This document shows, in pieces, positions 5,981-14,526 of a DNA stretch of 64,000 bases; positions within the stretch are counted from its first letter, which is position 1; every line of letters starts with the position of its first letter. Position numbers and translations under genes: made by a program. The DNA is from JBAZWE01 sp041658605 (GTDB taxonomy: Bacteria > Actinomycetota > Thermoleophilia > BMS3ABIN01). The DNA is taken from positions 1 through 64,000 of the forward strand of contig JBAZZU010000007.1 in the NCBI GenBank assembly GCA_041658605.1, in the 5' to 3' direction. The notes beneath the pieces are model-generated. The model had not been told where the DNA came from and did no database searches. It was given only the letters and a program-made list of their open reading frames with translations.

Positions 5981-8900
5981 ATGATGCGAAAAAGTAAACA
6001 AATGAGGAATTTGCTGGCAACCGGTTTCGCGCTGGTTATGATTATGCTGGCGATCGTGGGTACGGCAGGAGCGATGGGGGGCATGACAGACAAGACAGCG
6101 CCGGTCATTTCCAACATCCAGCCGACGGGCACTATATCAGGCAGTTCCACGACCGTCAGCGCCAGCTATTCAGACTCCGGCATGATGGCTTCGGGTATCA
6201 ACACCACTACGGCGACGCTGACGGTCAGCGGCGCCAGCGTATCCGGGTGCTCCGCGGACACCCTGCACATATCCTGCACGGCTTCCAGCCTGGTTGCCGG
6301 CTTGCATACCATCTCCGTTTCAGTCAAGGATAATGCCGGAAACACCGGCACAGCCACCGGGACGTTCACTGTAGCTGGACCGGACACGACCGTACCCACC
6401 ATCACAAACATCCTGCCTTCGGGAACCATAACCGGCAGTTCCACAACCGTCAGTGCCGATTACTCTGACGCCGGGAGCGGCATCAACGCCACGACGGCGT
6501 TACTGACGGTCAGCGGCGCCACCGTATCCGGCTGCACCGCGGATGCCCTTCACATATCCTGCACGGCCTCCGGCCTGGCAGTTGGACCATACACGATAAG
6601 CGTCTCGGTCGCTGATAATTCCGGTAATACAAGTACTGCCACAGGTTCGTTCACCGTGGCAACCGGGGGTGGGCCGGACACGACCGCACCCGCCATCACA
6701 AACATTCTGCCTTCGGGAACCATAACCGGCAGCACCGCCATGGTCAGCGCCGATTACTCCGACGCCGGGAGCGGCATCAACGCCTCGACGGCAGCACTTA
6801 ACGTGAGCGGCGCCACCGTATCGGGCTGCACAGCGGGTGCCGCGAACATTTCCTGCACGGCTTCCGGCCTGGCTGCCGGCCCATACACGATCAGTGTCTC
6901 GGTCGCGGACAATTCAGGCAACACCGGTACGGCCACAGGTTCTTTCACGGTGGCGGCCGCGAGCGGACCTGACACGGCGGCGCCTGTCATAACCAACATC
7001 CAGCCCTCAGGCACCATTTATACAAGCTCTACGACCATCAGCGCCGATTACAGCGATCCGGCGCCGTCCGGCGGCATCGATTCTTCTTCTGCCATGATTC
7101 ACCTGGACGGGCGGATGCTCTTCACCGGTTGCGTGGCCACGGAGACCCATGTTTCGTGTCCGAAATCCGGTCTGAGCATAGGGACACACACGGCCGAGAT
7201 ATATATTACCGATGTTGCCGGTCACACGGGCTCAGCCACAGGCACTTTCATCGTGGCTGCCGCAGAATCGACTCCTCCGGTCATCACGAATATCCAGCCT
7301 TCAGGCACTGTAACCGGCAGCACAACCACTGTCAGCGCTGATTACTCCGACGCCGGGAGCGGCATCAACGCCTCGACGGCAGCACTTACCGTGAGCGGCG
7401 CCACCGTATCCGGCTGCACCGCGGGTGCCGCGAACATTTCCTGCACGGCTTCCGGCCTGGCTGCCGGCCCTTACACGATCAGCGTCTCGGTCGCGGACAA
7501 TTCCGGCAACACTGGTACGGCCACCGGGTCATTCACCGTAGCGGCCGGGAGCGCACCGGATACGACCGTACCCGCCATCACAAACATCCTGCCTACGGGA
7601 ACCATAACCGGCAGCTCCGCCACGGTCAGCGCCAGTTACGCTGACGCCGGGAGCGGCATCAACGCCGCGACGGCGGCACTGACAGTCAGCGGCGCCACCG
7701 TATCGGGCTGCACCGCAGACACCATAAACATATCCTGCACGGCTTCCGGCCTGGCTGCCGGCCCATACACGATCAGTGTCACGGTAGCTGATAACTCCGG
7801 CAACATCGGTATGGCCACAGGTTCTTTCACGGTGGCGGCCGGAAGCGGGCCGGACACAACCCCCCCGACTGTAACCAGCGTCACCCCCGCCAACGGCAGC
7901 ACCATGTACACCAATGGAAGCTCGACGGTTTATTATCAGCTCGGCAACACGACCCCGCTGGTGATCAAGGCTGACTACAGTGACGAAGCCGGCGGCAGCG
8001 GCGTGGATGAGACCAGCGTCATGGTCCACCTCGACGGCGGCAACATGCTGGGCAACTGTCCGGTTCAGACCACGACCCATGTCGAATGCGTCGCGACCGC
8101 GGCTGACCTTCTTCCCGGCACGCATACGCTCGACATTTATGTAGCGGACCTTGCCGGCAACCTCACCGTGAATCCCACGACCGTGATCGTCGCCCTCGAT
8201 AACCAGGCGCCGACCTATTCGAACCTCTTTCCCGCCAACGGCAGCACCATCCTCACGTCGCAGCTGAACAGCACTGGCGTCAACGATCTGCTCGCCCTGC
8301 GCATCGATTACGACCTGGCGGATGCGGCTCCCTCGAGCGGTTATTCACCGATGACCCACATCAATGAAAGCGTCCCGCCCGGCGTCGCGGGTGCAATGAT
8401 CTCCAACAGCTCCTGCGTGAAGACACCCGCCACCAACCCGACCCACTACTCATGCCAGATGAACAGGGCGGCGCTGCTGCACCTGGGCGACAACACGCTC
8501 TCGGTCCTGCTCAAGGACAAGGTCGGCAACGCCAGCAGCGATTATTCCGACCCCGCAGGCCTGAAGCACTACACGGTGGTCGATAACGTCGCACCTGCAT
8601 TGAGCGGCCTGACCGCCAACGCGACGACGATCTCGGCAAACTACAGCGACCCGAATCCCACCGGCGCCAACTCCGCGATTCTGAACAGCGGCATCAACGC
8701 CGCCACGGCCATGGTCCATGTCGATGGCGCCATGATCATGATGGGCTGTACCGCGACCGCCACCGGCATCAGCTGCCCGACGCCTTCGGGCCTGTCGGTC
8801 GGCACGCACAGCGTCGAGGTAATGGTTGCCGACAACGCCGTCAATAATGGCATGGCAACGGGCAGCCTGACCATCGACCCACCACCCTGCACGCCCGGAA

Positions 8901-9220
8901 AACCGTCGCTGTCACTCAGCAGGCAGGGCACTTCATGGGCCAGCTACGCCGAATACCTGGCGCGCGAGCTCACGGTTCAGCTTGCCGTCAACAATACCGG
9001 GGCTGACGCCGCCAACAGCGTCGCCATCACCGGCGCGACCAGCACCAACGGCGTGACGCTCTCGACCCCGGTCCCGATCGCTCTGGGTACGGTCGCCGGT
9101 GGCGCCTCCGCGGCGACCACCGTCAAGTATCACGTACCGGTCACGACCGGCTCGTTTAAGACCAGCTTCACCGCAAGCGCGTCCGACACATGCGGCACCA
9201 GCTACACCTATCCGGTATAA
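5981..9220 (+). CDS. secreted Ig-like repeat surface protein, long paralogue (copy B)
   Basis: The 1079-residue product starts with a signal peptide (basic MMRKSKQMR, then a hydrophobic core ending near VGTAGA). Six tandem 98-residue Ig-like modules follow. The remainder is homologous to the 487-residue paralogue: modules opening near 7853, 8200 and 8585, then the shared C-terminal domain from the CTPGKPSL segment. Module 4 is the most divergent and resembles the paralogue's MVHLDGG-type module. Each module carries a conserved cysteine pair. I chose ATG 5981 (GGGG six bases upstream) over ATG 5957. There is no anchor motif. An extended surface fibre or adhesin is inferred, with length adjustable by repeat number. 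Confidence 0.8.
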   Translation: MMRKSKQMRNLLATGFALVMIMLAIVGTAGAMGGMTDKTAPVISNIQPTGTISGSSTTVSASYSDSGMMASGINTTTATLTVSGASVSGCSADTLHISCTASSLVAGLHTISVSVKDNAGNTGTATGTFTVAGPDTTVPTITNILPSGTITGSSTTVSADYSDAGSGINATTALLTVSGATVSGCTADALHISCTASGLAVGPYTISVSVADNSGNTSTATGSFTVATGGGPDTTAPAITNILPSGTITGSTAMVSADYSDAGSGINASTAALNVSGATVSGCTAGAANISCTASGLAAGPYTISVSVADNSGNTGTATGSFTVAAASGPDTAAPVITNIQPSGTIYTSSTTISADYSDPAPSGGIDSSSAMIHLDGRMLFTGCVATETHVSCPKSGLSIGTHTAEIYITDVAGHTGSATGTFIVAAAESTPPVITNIQPSGTVTGSTTTVSADYSDAGSGINASTAALTVSGATVSGCTAGAANISCTASGLAAGPYTISVSVADNSGNTGTATGSFTVAAGSAPDTTVPAITNILPTGTITGSSATVSASYADAGSGINAATAALTVSGATVSGCTADTINISCTASGLAAGPYTISVTVADNSGNIGMATGSFTVAAGSGPDTTPPTVTSVTPANGSTMYTNGSSTVYYQLGNTTPLVIKADYSDEAGGSGVDETSVMVHLDGGNMLGNCPVQTTTHVECVATAADLLPGTHTLDIYVADLAGNLTVNPTTVIVALDNQAPTYSNLFPANGSTILTSQLNSTGVNDLLALRIDYDLADAAPSSGYSPMTHINESVPPGVAGAMISNSSCVKTPATNPTHYSCQMNRAALLHLGDNTLSVLLKDKVGNASSDYSDPAGLKHYTVVDNVAPALSGLTANATTISANYSDPNPTGANSAILNSGINAATAMVHVDGAMIMMGCTATATGISCPTPSGLSVGTHSVEVMVADNAVNNGMATGSLTIDPPPCTPGKPSLSLSRQGTSWASYAEYLARELTVQLAVNNTGADAANSVAITGATSTNGVTLSTPVPIALGTVAGGASAATTVKYHVPVTTGSFKTSFTASASDTCGTSYTYPV
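6089..7852 (+). repeat. six in-frame tandem repeats of exactly 294 bp (98 codons)
   Basis: The module starts (DxTxP or ESTPP codons) fall at 6089, 6383, 6677, 6971, 7265 and 7559, and the next domain starts at 7853, so every unit is exactly 294 bp. Units 2, 3, 5 and 6 are very similar at the DNA level. Unit 1 is moderately diverged and unit 4 strongly so. Such an array is prone to expansion and contraction by recombination. Confidence 0.93.
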
Positions 9221-9456
9221 GAGGGATAGGGAAAATGACAAACACGAATCATGGGAGAAGCCGCATGACTGATACAAAAGAAGCGCGGGAACCCTATGCG
9301 AAGCCGGAAATGGTCAAGCACCATAACCTGAAGGATCTGACCTTCGAGTGCCCGCAATGGCAGTGCAGCGTAACGGTTCCGCCGCCGCCGCAGCCGTAAG
9401 GCTCGGGCGGTAGACAAGAAACAGTCAGGGCGGCCCCGCGAGGGGCCGCCCTTCTT
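8894..9456 (+). repeat. 563-bp duplicated block, copy B
   Basis: This is the counterpart of 5028-5590, identical except T at 9403. It includes the C-terminal domain of the long Ig-like protein, the peptide gene and the terminator. Confidence 0.97.
9265..9399 (+). CDS. 44-residue RiPP-precursor-like peptide, copy B
   Basis: The DNA and protein are identical to the peptide gene at 5399-5533, in the same position behind an Ig-like gene and before the same terminator. Leader-like Y-xx-P-x-M-xxx-H-xxxxx-T and core-like CPQWQC plus PPPPQP are as in copy A. Because the two copies are identical, substitution patterns cannot be used to test coding. Retention of the complete frame and its SD in both cassettes is the only internal support. 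Confidence 0.58.
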   Translation: MTDTKEAREPYAKPEMVKHHNLKDLTFECPQWQCSVTVPPPPQP

Positions 9457-9461
9457 TTTGT
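9428..9461 (+). terminator. rho-independent terminator after cassette B
   Basis: This is the same GGGCGGCCCC-GCGA-GGGGCCGCCC hairpin as at 5562, here followed by the richer T-tract TTCTTTTTGTTT. It also faces the end of the convergent glycosyltransferase gene and may serve both strands. Confidence 0.9.
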
Positions 9462-9516
9462 TTAAATGTATGAAATGTGATGTAAGACTTTCCCCACAGT
9501 CACCAGCGGCTGCCCG

Positions 9517-11385
9517 CTACTTCCCGGCGCCGGGCTTCTTCCTCGACCTTATCACCCGCCAGCTGAACCGCGGCAGCGCCGTCATCCGCTTCGCCCGCGA
9601 CGGTTCCATCCACAGCCGGAACAGCCACTCCATGCCTGCCTTGCGCATCGCCCTCGGCGCCCGGGGCATCATGCCCGAGATGAAATCAAAGGCGCCGCCG
9701 ACGCCTATTGCCACGCGCACGTTGACCAGCTGCTCCCGGTTCCTGCCGATCCAGAAATCCTGCTTGGGGCAGCCGTAGGCGACCGCGAGGATATCGGCGC
9801 CGGAGTCGTTGATCATCCGTACGGTCTCTTCATCGGTCTCAACCCCGGGATCGGCGCTGCTGGTCCCGGCTATCTCAAGGCCTGGATAGCGGTGACTCAG
9901 CTCGCGCGCCGCCAGTTCCGCGACCCCGGGCATGCCTCCGAGAAAAAAGACGCTCAGGCCGTTTTCAGCCGCCATCGCGCATATCTCGGGCAGGAGCCCG
10001 GTTCCGGTGATACGGCCCGGCAGCGGTTCGCCCAGCAGCCTCGATGCCCAGACGATGCCCATGCCGTCGGGCACGCAAAGTTCGGAACAGTTGATCATCT
10101 CCATGAGCTCTGGATCGCGCCCGGCAAGCATCACATATTCGGGATTGAGCGTCACGATCTGCTTGCAGCCTGGCGTCGTTAAAAACGTTTCCACCCGCAT
10201 GAGCGCGTCGCGCCGGCTGACCCGGTCCACTTCCACACCGAGCACTGCGAGCGGACCCTCCGGCGTGGCGTCCTGGCCAGCGGTTACTTCCGCGTAGATT
10301 GAAACGATTTTTTCGGCGACCAGGTCCCAGTCATAGCCGGCGGCCGTTTTCTTCGCCGCGGCGCCGATGGCGGCCAGTCGTCCATCTTCCAGGTCAAGCG
10401 CCGAGCGCAGCATCTCGGCCGTGGCCTGCGTGTCGGAATAATCGGTGAGGAAACCGGTCTCGCCGTCATCGATGATGTCCGCGAACGCGGCGATGTTGCT
10501 GACGACAGGCACCGTGCCGGTAGCCATGGCTTCGACCGTCGAGAGGCCGAACGCCTCGTACTCTGAAGCCGAGACGAACAGCCTCGCCGCCGCCAGCGCC
10601 GCCAGCATCTCCTCCTGTGGCACGACGCCGGTGAAAGTGACCGACCGGCCAAGGCCCAGCTTGTCGGCGTGCTCTTCCAGCCCCGCCTGCAGCCCTTCCC
10701 AGTCCGGGCCGATTATCTTCAGTGTCGCCGCCGGCTTCATCTCTCTCACCCTGGAAAAGATATCCAGCAGCCGGTCAACGCGCTTGTTCCTCGACAGCCT
10801 GCCGACGAAGACAAGGGACTGCCCATCGATCTCCTTCTCCACCGACGCGAACTTCCGGTAATCGATGCCGTTGTCGACGAGCGAGAGGTTATCGGTAACT
10901 TGTGAGAACAGCTCCGCGTCCTGCGGGCTGCAGGCTATCACCCGGTCCACGCCTTTGAGGGAATTGCGGGTTATCGTCCTGAAATATGCCTGCTTGAAGG
11001 AGGGCAGCCAGGATGTGTGAAAAAAACCGCCATGGGTGGAGAGCACGACCGGAGTATTATGCACACCCTTGAAAGTGCCCAGCAGGTCGATGAAGAAATC
11101 AACACCGTGGACATGCACAAGGTCGTAGCGGGGCATGAGGTCCATCAGCCGCGGCGCCAGAAAATATCTTGCGGTCCCCATCGAAGGCAGCCGGATGACA
11201 TTTATCCCGTCTATATTCTCGTAGGCAGGGAGCTGCTGTTTTGTCTTGAAGATATAGTCGAGCGTCGCGACATCACACTGATGGCCGCGGTCCGTCAGCT
11301 GCCGGCAGAGATTCGCGACGTATGTTTCCATACCGCCGGTGCTGGGTAAATATTGCCGTACTACCTGCAGTATCTGCATATCCAT
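9517..11385 (-). CDS. two-domain glycosyltransferase: GT4 fused to WecG/TagA/CpsF (GT26)
   Basis: Residues 1 to about 370 form a GT-B glycosyltransferase of family 4: N-terminal TGGMETYVANL, VFVGRLSRNKR in the second lobe, and the E-x7-E motif EAFGLSTVE. Residues from about 378 to the end form a WecG/TagA/CpsF domain with NPEYVMLAGRD, PDGMGIVWASRLLG and GCPKQDFWIG. Members transfer N-acetylmannosaminyl-type sugars to lipid-linked acceptors at the inner membrane face. The two activities usually sit on separate proteins, so one chain could perform two successive steps of a glycan. The start (11385, or ATG 11379) is weakly supported by an upstream AGG. It is convergent with the Ig-like cassette. 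Confidence 0.88.
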   Translation of the reverse strand: MDMQILQVVRQYLPSTGGMETYVANLCRQLTDRGHQCDVATLDYIFKTKQQLPAYENIDGINVIRLPSMGTARYFLAPRLMDLMPRYDLVHVHGVDFFIDLLGTFKGVHNTPVVLSTHGGFFHTSWLPSFKQAYFRTITRNSLKGVDRVIACSPQDAELFSQVTDNLSLVDNGIDYRKFASVEKEIDGQSLVFVGRLSRNKRVDRLLDIFSRVREMKPAATLKIIGPDWEGLQAGLEEHADKLGLGRSVTFTGVVPQEEMLAALAAARLFVSASEYEAFGLSTVEAMATGTVPVVSNIAAFADIIDDGETGFLTDYSDTQATAEMLRSALDLEDGRLAAIGAAAKKTAAGYDWDLVAEKIVSIYAEVTAGQDATPEGPLAVLGVEVDRVSRRDALMRVETFLTTPGCKQIVTLNPEYVMLAGRDPELMEMINCSELCVPDGMGIVWASRLLGEPLPGRITGTGLLPEICAMAAENGLSVFFLGGMPGVAELAARELSHRYPGLEIAGTSSADPGVETDEETVRMINDSGADILAVAYGCPKQDFWIGRNREQLVNVRVAIGVGGAFDFISGMMPRAPRAMRKAGMEWLFRLWMEPSRAKRMTALPRFSWRVIRSRKKPGAGK

Positions 11386-11490
11386 ACCTGACGATCGTTT
11401 TTAAAACCATATCAATCCTGCGCACGTGTTGCAGGAACGCGACAACGAATTATAAGATGTTTACCGACGGTCGGCCATAGAGAGGTGAAA

Positions 11491-12699
11491 ATGATCAAGA
11501 AACTGTTTGCATTGATGCTGGGAGCGGTACTGCTTGCTTTTGTCTTTACCGGTTGCGGCAAGGAGCCGGCAACGGAGACGATTAACAAGGCGATCACAAA
11601 GAACGCTGATACGAAGACCGTACACACGGACTACGATGTTTCCTTCGAGATCAAGGGTGACGCGTCCGCCATGGGGCCTGAATATGCGGGTCTGTTACCC
11701 ATGACGATGGCGGTCAAGGGTGGCCTCGACACGGACTCCACTAATGAACCGGCAAAGATGAAGGGTGATATCCAGATCACCGGTATCGACAAAATCCTGC
11801 AGAGTCTCTCCCAGGCCGGGGGAGAAAGTATGGACCAGAAGACGAAGGATGCCCTCAACCAGTTCAGCGGAGTCCTGTCCGGCATGGAATTCGTATCCGT
11901 CGATAAAAACGCGTATATCAAGATCGCCGGCTCGTGGTATGAGACCGGTGACCTCGGCAGCGGCATGGATTCCCTGGGCAGCCTCGGCAGTCTGGGGGGT
12001 ATGGGAACTACCGGCCTGGGAAGCATGGGCACAGATGCCAGCGATGTAAACACCAAGTGTTACGAAGACGCCATGAAGGACCCCGCCAAGATGGGCGCCG
12101 ACAACCTGTTCAAGGAAACGCAGGAGATGTCTGAAGAGAAGATCGACGGAGTTGACACGAGGCATTTCAAGGCAAAGATCGATTTTGACAAGGCGCTTAC
12201 CCAGATGGGTACGATCTCCAAGGAATGCGGAGACACGGAAGCGTCCGCCGGCCTTGAAACCGCAAAGACCGACGTAGGCAAGATGTTCAGCAAGGCCGAA
12301 GTCGAGATGTGGATCGACAAGGACAGCAACCTGCGTCAGATGAAGATGACCATCGAAATGGATCCAGCTTCGCTCTCCAGTCTGGCAAGCGGACTCAGCT
12401 CGGGCAGTTCCGATAGCACGGACGCGGCAGCGAAGGCGCTTGAATCCATCTCATTCAACATGTCGTTCAAATTCTCAAAGTTCAATGAAGAAATGAATAT
12501 AGTCAAGCCTGCGGGTGAAATCATGAAGATGGAAGATATGATAAAAAATCCAATGATCGCTAATCTGATTTCGGGTCTGAAGGGTTTGAGCCCCACAAGC
12601 GGACAGAGCAGCAATGATAGCGGAGGAGGATCAACCGGAGGATCGAGGACGACCAGCACGACCAGCACGACGACAACTACTACGTCGTATTCGCGTTAA
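11491..12699 (+). CDS. putative lipoprotein (LolA/LppX-like fold)
   Basis: The protein (402 residues from ATG 11491) has a lipoprotein signal peptide, MIKKLF plus a hydrophobic core and the lipobox FTGC, so lipidation at about C23 is expected. The body of about 330 residues has the alternating beta pattern of LppX/LprG/DUF6612-type lipoproteins (for example MTMAVKGGLDTD and the late MWIDKDSNLRQMKMT). These bind lipids or hydrophobic ligands at the cell surface. A glycine-rich stretch near 160-185 interrupts it, and the last ~30 residues are Ser/Thr-rich. AGAGG precedes the ATG; an upstream GTG is less likely. The gene stands alone and ends at a strong terminator. Function is unproven. Confidence 0.72.
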   Translation: MIKKLFALMLGAVLLAFVFTGCGKEPATETINKAITKNADTKTVHTDYDVSFEIKGDASAMGPEYAGLLPMTMAVKGGLDTDSTNEPAKMKGDIQITGIDKILQSLSQAGGESMDQKTKDALNQFSGVLSGMEFVSVDKNAYIKIAGSWYETGDLGSGMDSLGSLGSLGGMGTTGLGSMGTDASDVNTKCYEDAMKDPAKMGADNLFKETQEMSEEKIDGVDTRHFKAKIDFDKALTQMGTISKECGDTEASAGLETAKTDVGKMFSKAEVEMWIDKDSNLRQMKMTIEMDPASLSSLASGLSSGSSDSTDAAAKALESISFNMSFKFSKFNEEMNIVKPAGEIMKMEDMIKNPMIANLISGLKGLSPTSGQSSNDSGGGSTGGSRTTSTTSTTTTTTSYSR

Positions 12700-12730
12700 G
12701 CAGAAATAGCAGGTGACATAAGAAGCAGCA

Positions 12731-12760
12731 GGGGCGCGCCGCAGGCGCGCCCCTTTTTTT
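12731..12760 (+). terminator. rho-independent terminator after the lipoprotein gene
   Basis: GGGGCGCGCC (12731-12740), loop GCA and GGCGCGCCCC (12744-12753) are followed by seven T residues. This is a textbook intrinsic terminator. Confidence 0.95.
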
Positions 12761-12771
12761 GCCCGTGATTA

Positions 12772-12798
12772 TTTACAGACTCCTTACAATTCCTTAAT
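12772..12798 (+). promoter_or_regulatory. three direct repeats TTTACA/CTTACA/CTTAAT, likely OmpR-type operator
   Basis: The hexamers start at 12772, 12783 and 12793, about one helical turn apart (11 and 10 bp). This is the usual layout of OmpR/PhoB-family binding sites next to a -35 position. A plausible -10 (TACTAAC) follows near 12803. The regulated gene at 12880 is followed by an OmpR-type regulator and kinase, so autoregulation of this unit is a reasonable inference. Confidence 0.5.
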
Positions 12799-12879
12799 AA
12801 GCTACTAACGTAAGGGGACAACACTATCTATCAGGAGTGCAAACCGTACTCAAAAGCAATTTGATGGAGGTGTCTGTAA

Positions 12880-13560
12880 ATGGAGAAAAGCAGAAAAATG
12901 ACGCTGGCGGCACTGCTGGCGGCTGGCATGGTAATGCTGGCTGGCGCGGGCTACGCGTCCGCTCAATCTACTGACAACGCGGCTGGGGCTGCCACAACGG
13001 GACAGAGCGGCGGCGATGGCCAGGGCGCACCGGCGGCGGGCCAGCGGGGCAGGCATCTGATGGCCGGAGAAGTGGTCAGGTTCGAGGACGGCACGATCAC
13101 CGTCAAGACACTCAGGGGTGAAGAGAAGAACGTCAAGGTCGACGATAGCACCAAATACCGCAAAGAAGGCGGAGAAGCAACCGTCAATGACATCAAGGCC
13201 GGCGAGAAGATAGCGGTCGGTCTCGGCAAGAAGCCAGAGGAAGGCCAGGATCCCGTGGCGAAGGTCGTTATGATCGGCGAGCCCCCCAAAGATGGCCAGG
13301 GTGGGCCCGGCGGCAAGTTCAATGGAAAGAAACCCGTAGTCGGCGAGGTGACGGCGCTCAACGGTGACAACGTCACCATCAAGACCGCCGAAGGCGACGT
13401 GCAGGTCAAACTGCCGGCCATCACAGCCGGACAGCGCCTGGCGGTCGTCCAGGGTGACGACGGCACCGCGAAGGTCGTAATGTACGACCCGCCCGAACGC
13501 CCGCAGGGGCAGGAGGGCCAGGAGCCTCCGGCGCCTGAGCCCGAAGGCGACAACGCCTGA
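12880..13560 (+). CDS. secreted protein with two DUF5666-like beta domains
   Basis: A signal peptide (MEKSRKMTL, hydrophobic core, likely cut after GYASA) leads into a 226-residue protein. It has two similar small beta-barrel units, about residues 60-120 (MAGEVVRFEDGTITVKT) and 145-205 (VVGEVTALNGDNVTIKT). These resemble the DUF5666 / OB-like units found in secreted bacterial proteins. Linkers are Gly/Pro/Gln-rich and the C-terminus is acidic and proline-rich. GGAGG precedes ATG 12880. The downstream two-component genes and the upstream direct repeats suggest the protein is an output of, or accessory to, that system. No catalytic residues are recognised. Confidence 0.75.
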   Translation: MEKSRKMTLAALLAAGMVMLAGAGYASAQSTDNAAGAATTGQSGGDGQGAPAAGQRGRHLMAGEVVRFEDGTITVKTLRGEEKNVKVDDSTKYRKEGGEATVNDIKAGEKIAVGLGKKPEEGQDPVAKVVMIGEPPKDGQGGPGGKFNGKKPVVGEVTALNGDNVTIKTAEGDVQVKLPAITAGQRLAVVQGDDGTAKVVMYDPPERPQGQEGQEPPAPEPEGDNA

Positions 13561-13626
13561 TCAATCAGAAACCAGCGCCCGGGAGCATGAGGCAAATTCA
13601 GGGCGTGAGGAATAGATGAACGTTAT

Positions 13627-13661
13627 GGGACGGGCGGCCGCCAGAGGCGGCCGCCCGTCCC
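13627..13661 (+). terminator. 16-bp GC hairpin between the DUF5666-like gene and the response regulator
   Basis: GGGACGGGCGGCCGCC (13627-13642) pairs perfectly with GGCGGCCGCCCGTCCC (13646-13661) around the loop AGA. No U-tract follows, so it may be a stabilising 3' end, a pause site or a partial attenuator rather than a full terminator. It would separate strong expression of the secreted protein from weaker expression of the regulator genes. Confidence 0.7.
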
Positions 13662-13768
13662 CGTTCTGCCCGATGTTCCGGCGTGATGTCATTCGACCGG
13701 CGAAGGATTAATCGGGCCGGCCTCGAAACCGCAACCGTATCGACCATCACGGCCCAGGGAAATCAGGC

Positions 13769-14446
13769 ATGATAAAACAGCCGGTTCTGATAATCGAGGA
13801 CGAGGAGAGCATAGCCTCCTTCATCCGCATGTACCTCGAGAAAGAGGGTTATGAAGTCCACGTCGCGGGCACGGGCGAGGACGGACTCGAGCTGGCGCGC
13901 GACAGGAACCCGGCCGTGATACTGCTCGACATCATGCTGCCCGGCATCGACGGCTTCGAGGTCTGCCGCCGCCTGAGACATGACTCCGAAGTGCCCGTCA
14001 TCATGCTCACCGCACGCGACGCCTCCACCGACAAGGTAGTCGGTCTGGAGCTGGGGGCGGATGATTACATCACCAAGCCTTTCGATCCGCGCGAGCTGGT
14101 CGCGAGAGTAAAATCGGTACTGCGCCGCGCCCAGCCGGGAAGCGGCAATGCGGGCGAGACGCTACAGGCAGGGGAGATCACGCTTGATACCGGCCGCCAC
14201 GAGGTCACGGTCTCGGGCGAGAGCGTGAAGCTTACCGCGATGGAATTCAACCTGCTGCACTACCTGCTTTTCAACAAGGGCCTGGTGCTGTCGCGCCAGC
14301 AACTGCTGGAACACGTCTGGGGTTATGACTTCATGGGTGACACCCGCACCGTCGACGTGCACATCAACCAGCTGCGAAAGAAACTGGGTGACGCGGCCAG
14401 CATCGAGACGGTCTGGAGCGTCGGCTACAAGCTGGAGGAAAAATAA
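13769..14446 (+). CDS. two-component response regulator, OmpR/PhoB family
   Basis: The 225-residue regulator has a receiver domain (acidic E10-D11-E12, phospho-acceptor D54 in LLDIMLPG, T in MLTARD, K in ITKPFDPREL). A winged-helix DNA-binding domain follows from about residue 130, ending in the usual RTVDVHINQLRKKLGD and YKLEE. It is phosphorylated by the kinase encoded 80 bp downstream. The start at 13769 is supported by the conserved length and a weak purine-rich stretch upstream. Three direct repeats upstream of 12880 are its most likely local target. The physiological signal is unknown. Confidence 0.95.
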   Translation: MIKQPVLIIEDEESIASFIRMYLEKEGYEVHVAGTGEDGLELARDRNPAVILLDIMLPGIDGFEVCRRLRHDSEVPVIMLTARDASTDKVVGLELGADDYITKPFDPRELVARVKSVLRRAQPGSGNAGETLQAGEITLDTGRHEVTVSGESVKLTAMEFNLLHYLLFNKGLVLSRQQLLEHVWGYDFMGDTRTVDVHINQLRKKLGDAASIETVWSVGYKLEEK

Positions 14447-14526
14447 TCCGGGAACACCTCATCTGATCAATCAGCGCAAGTCATTGCCCATGCCTTGTGA
14501 AAAAATTTTGTAACGAAAGAACGACC

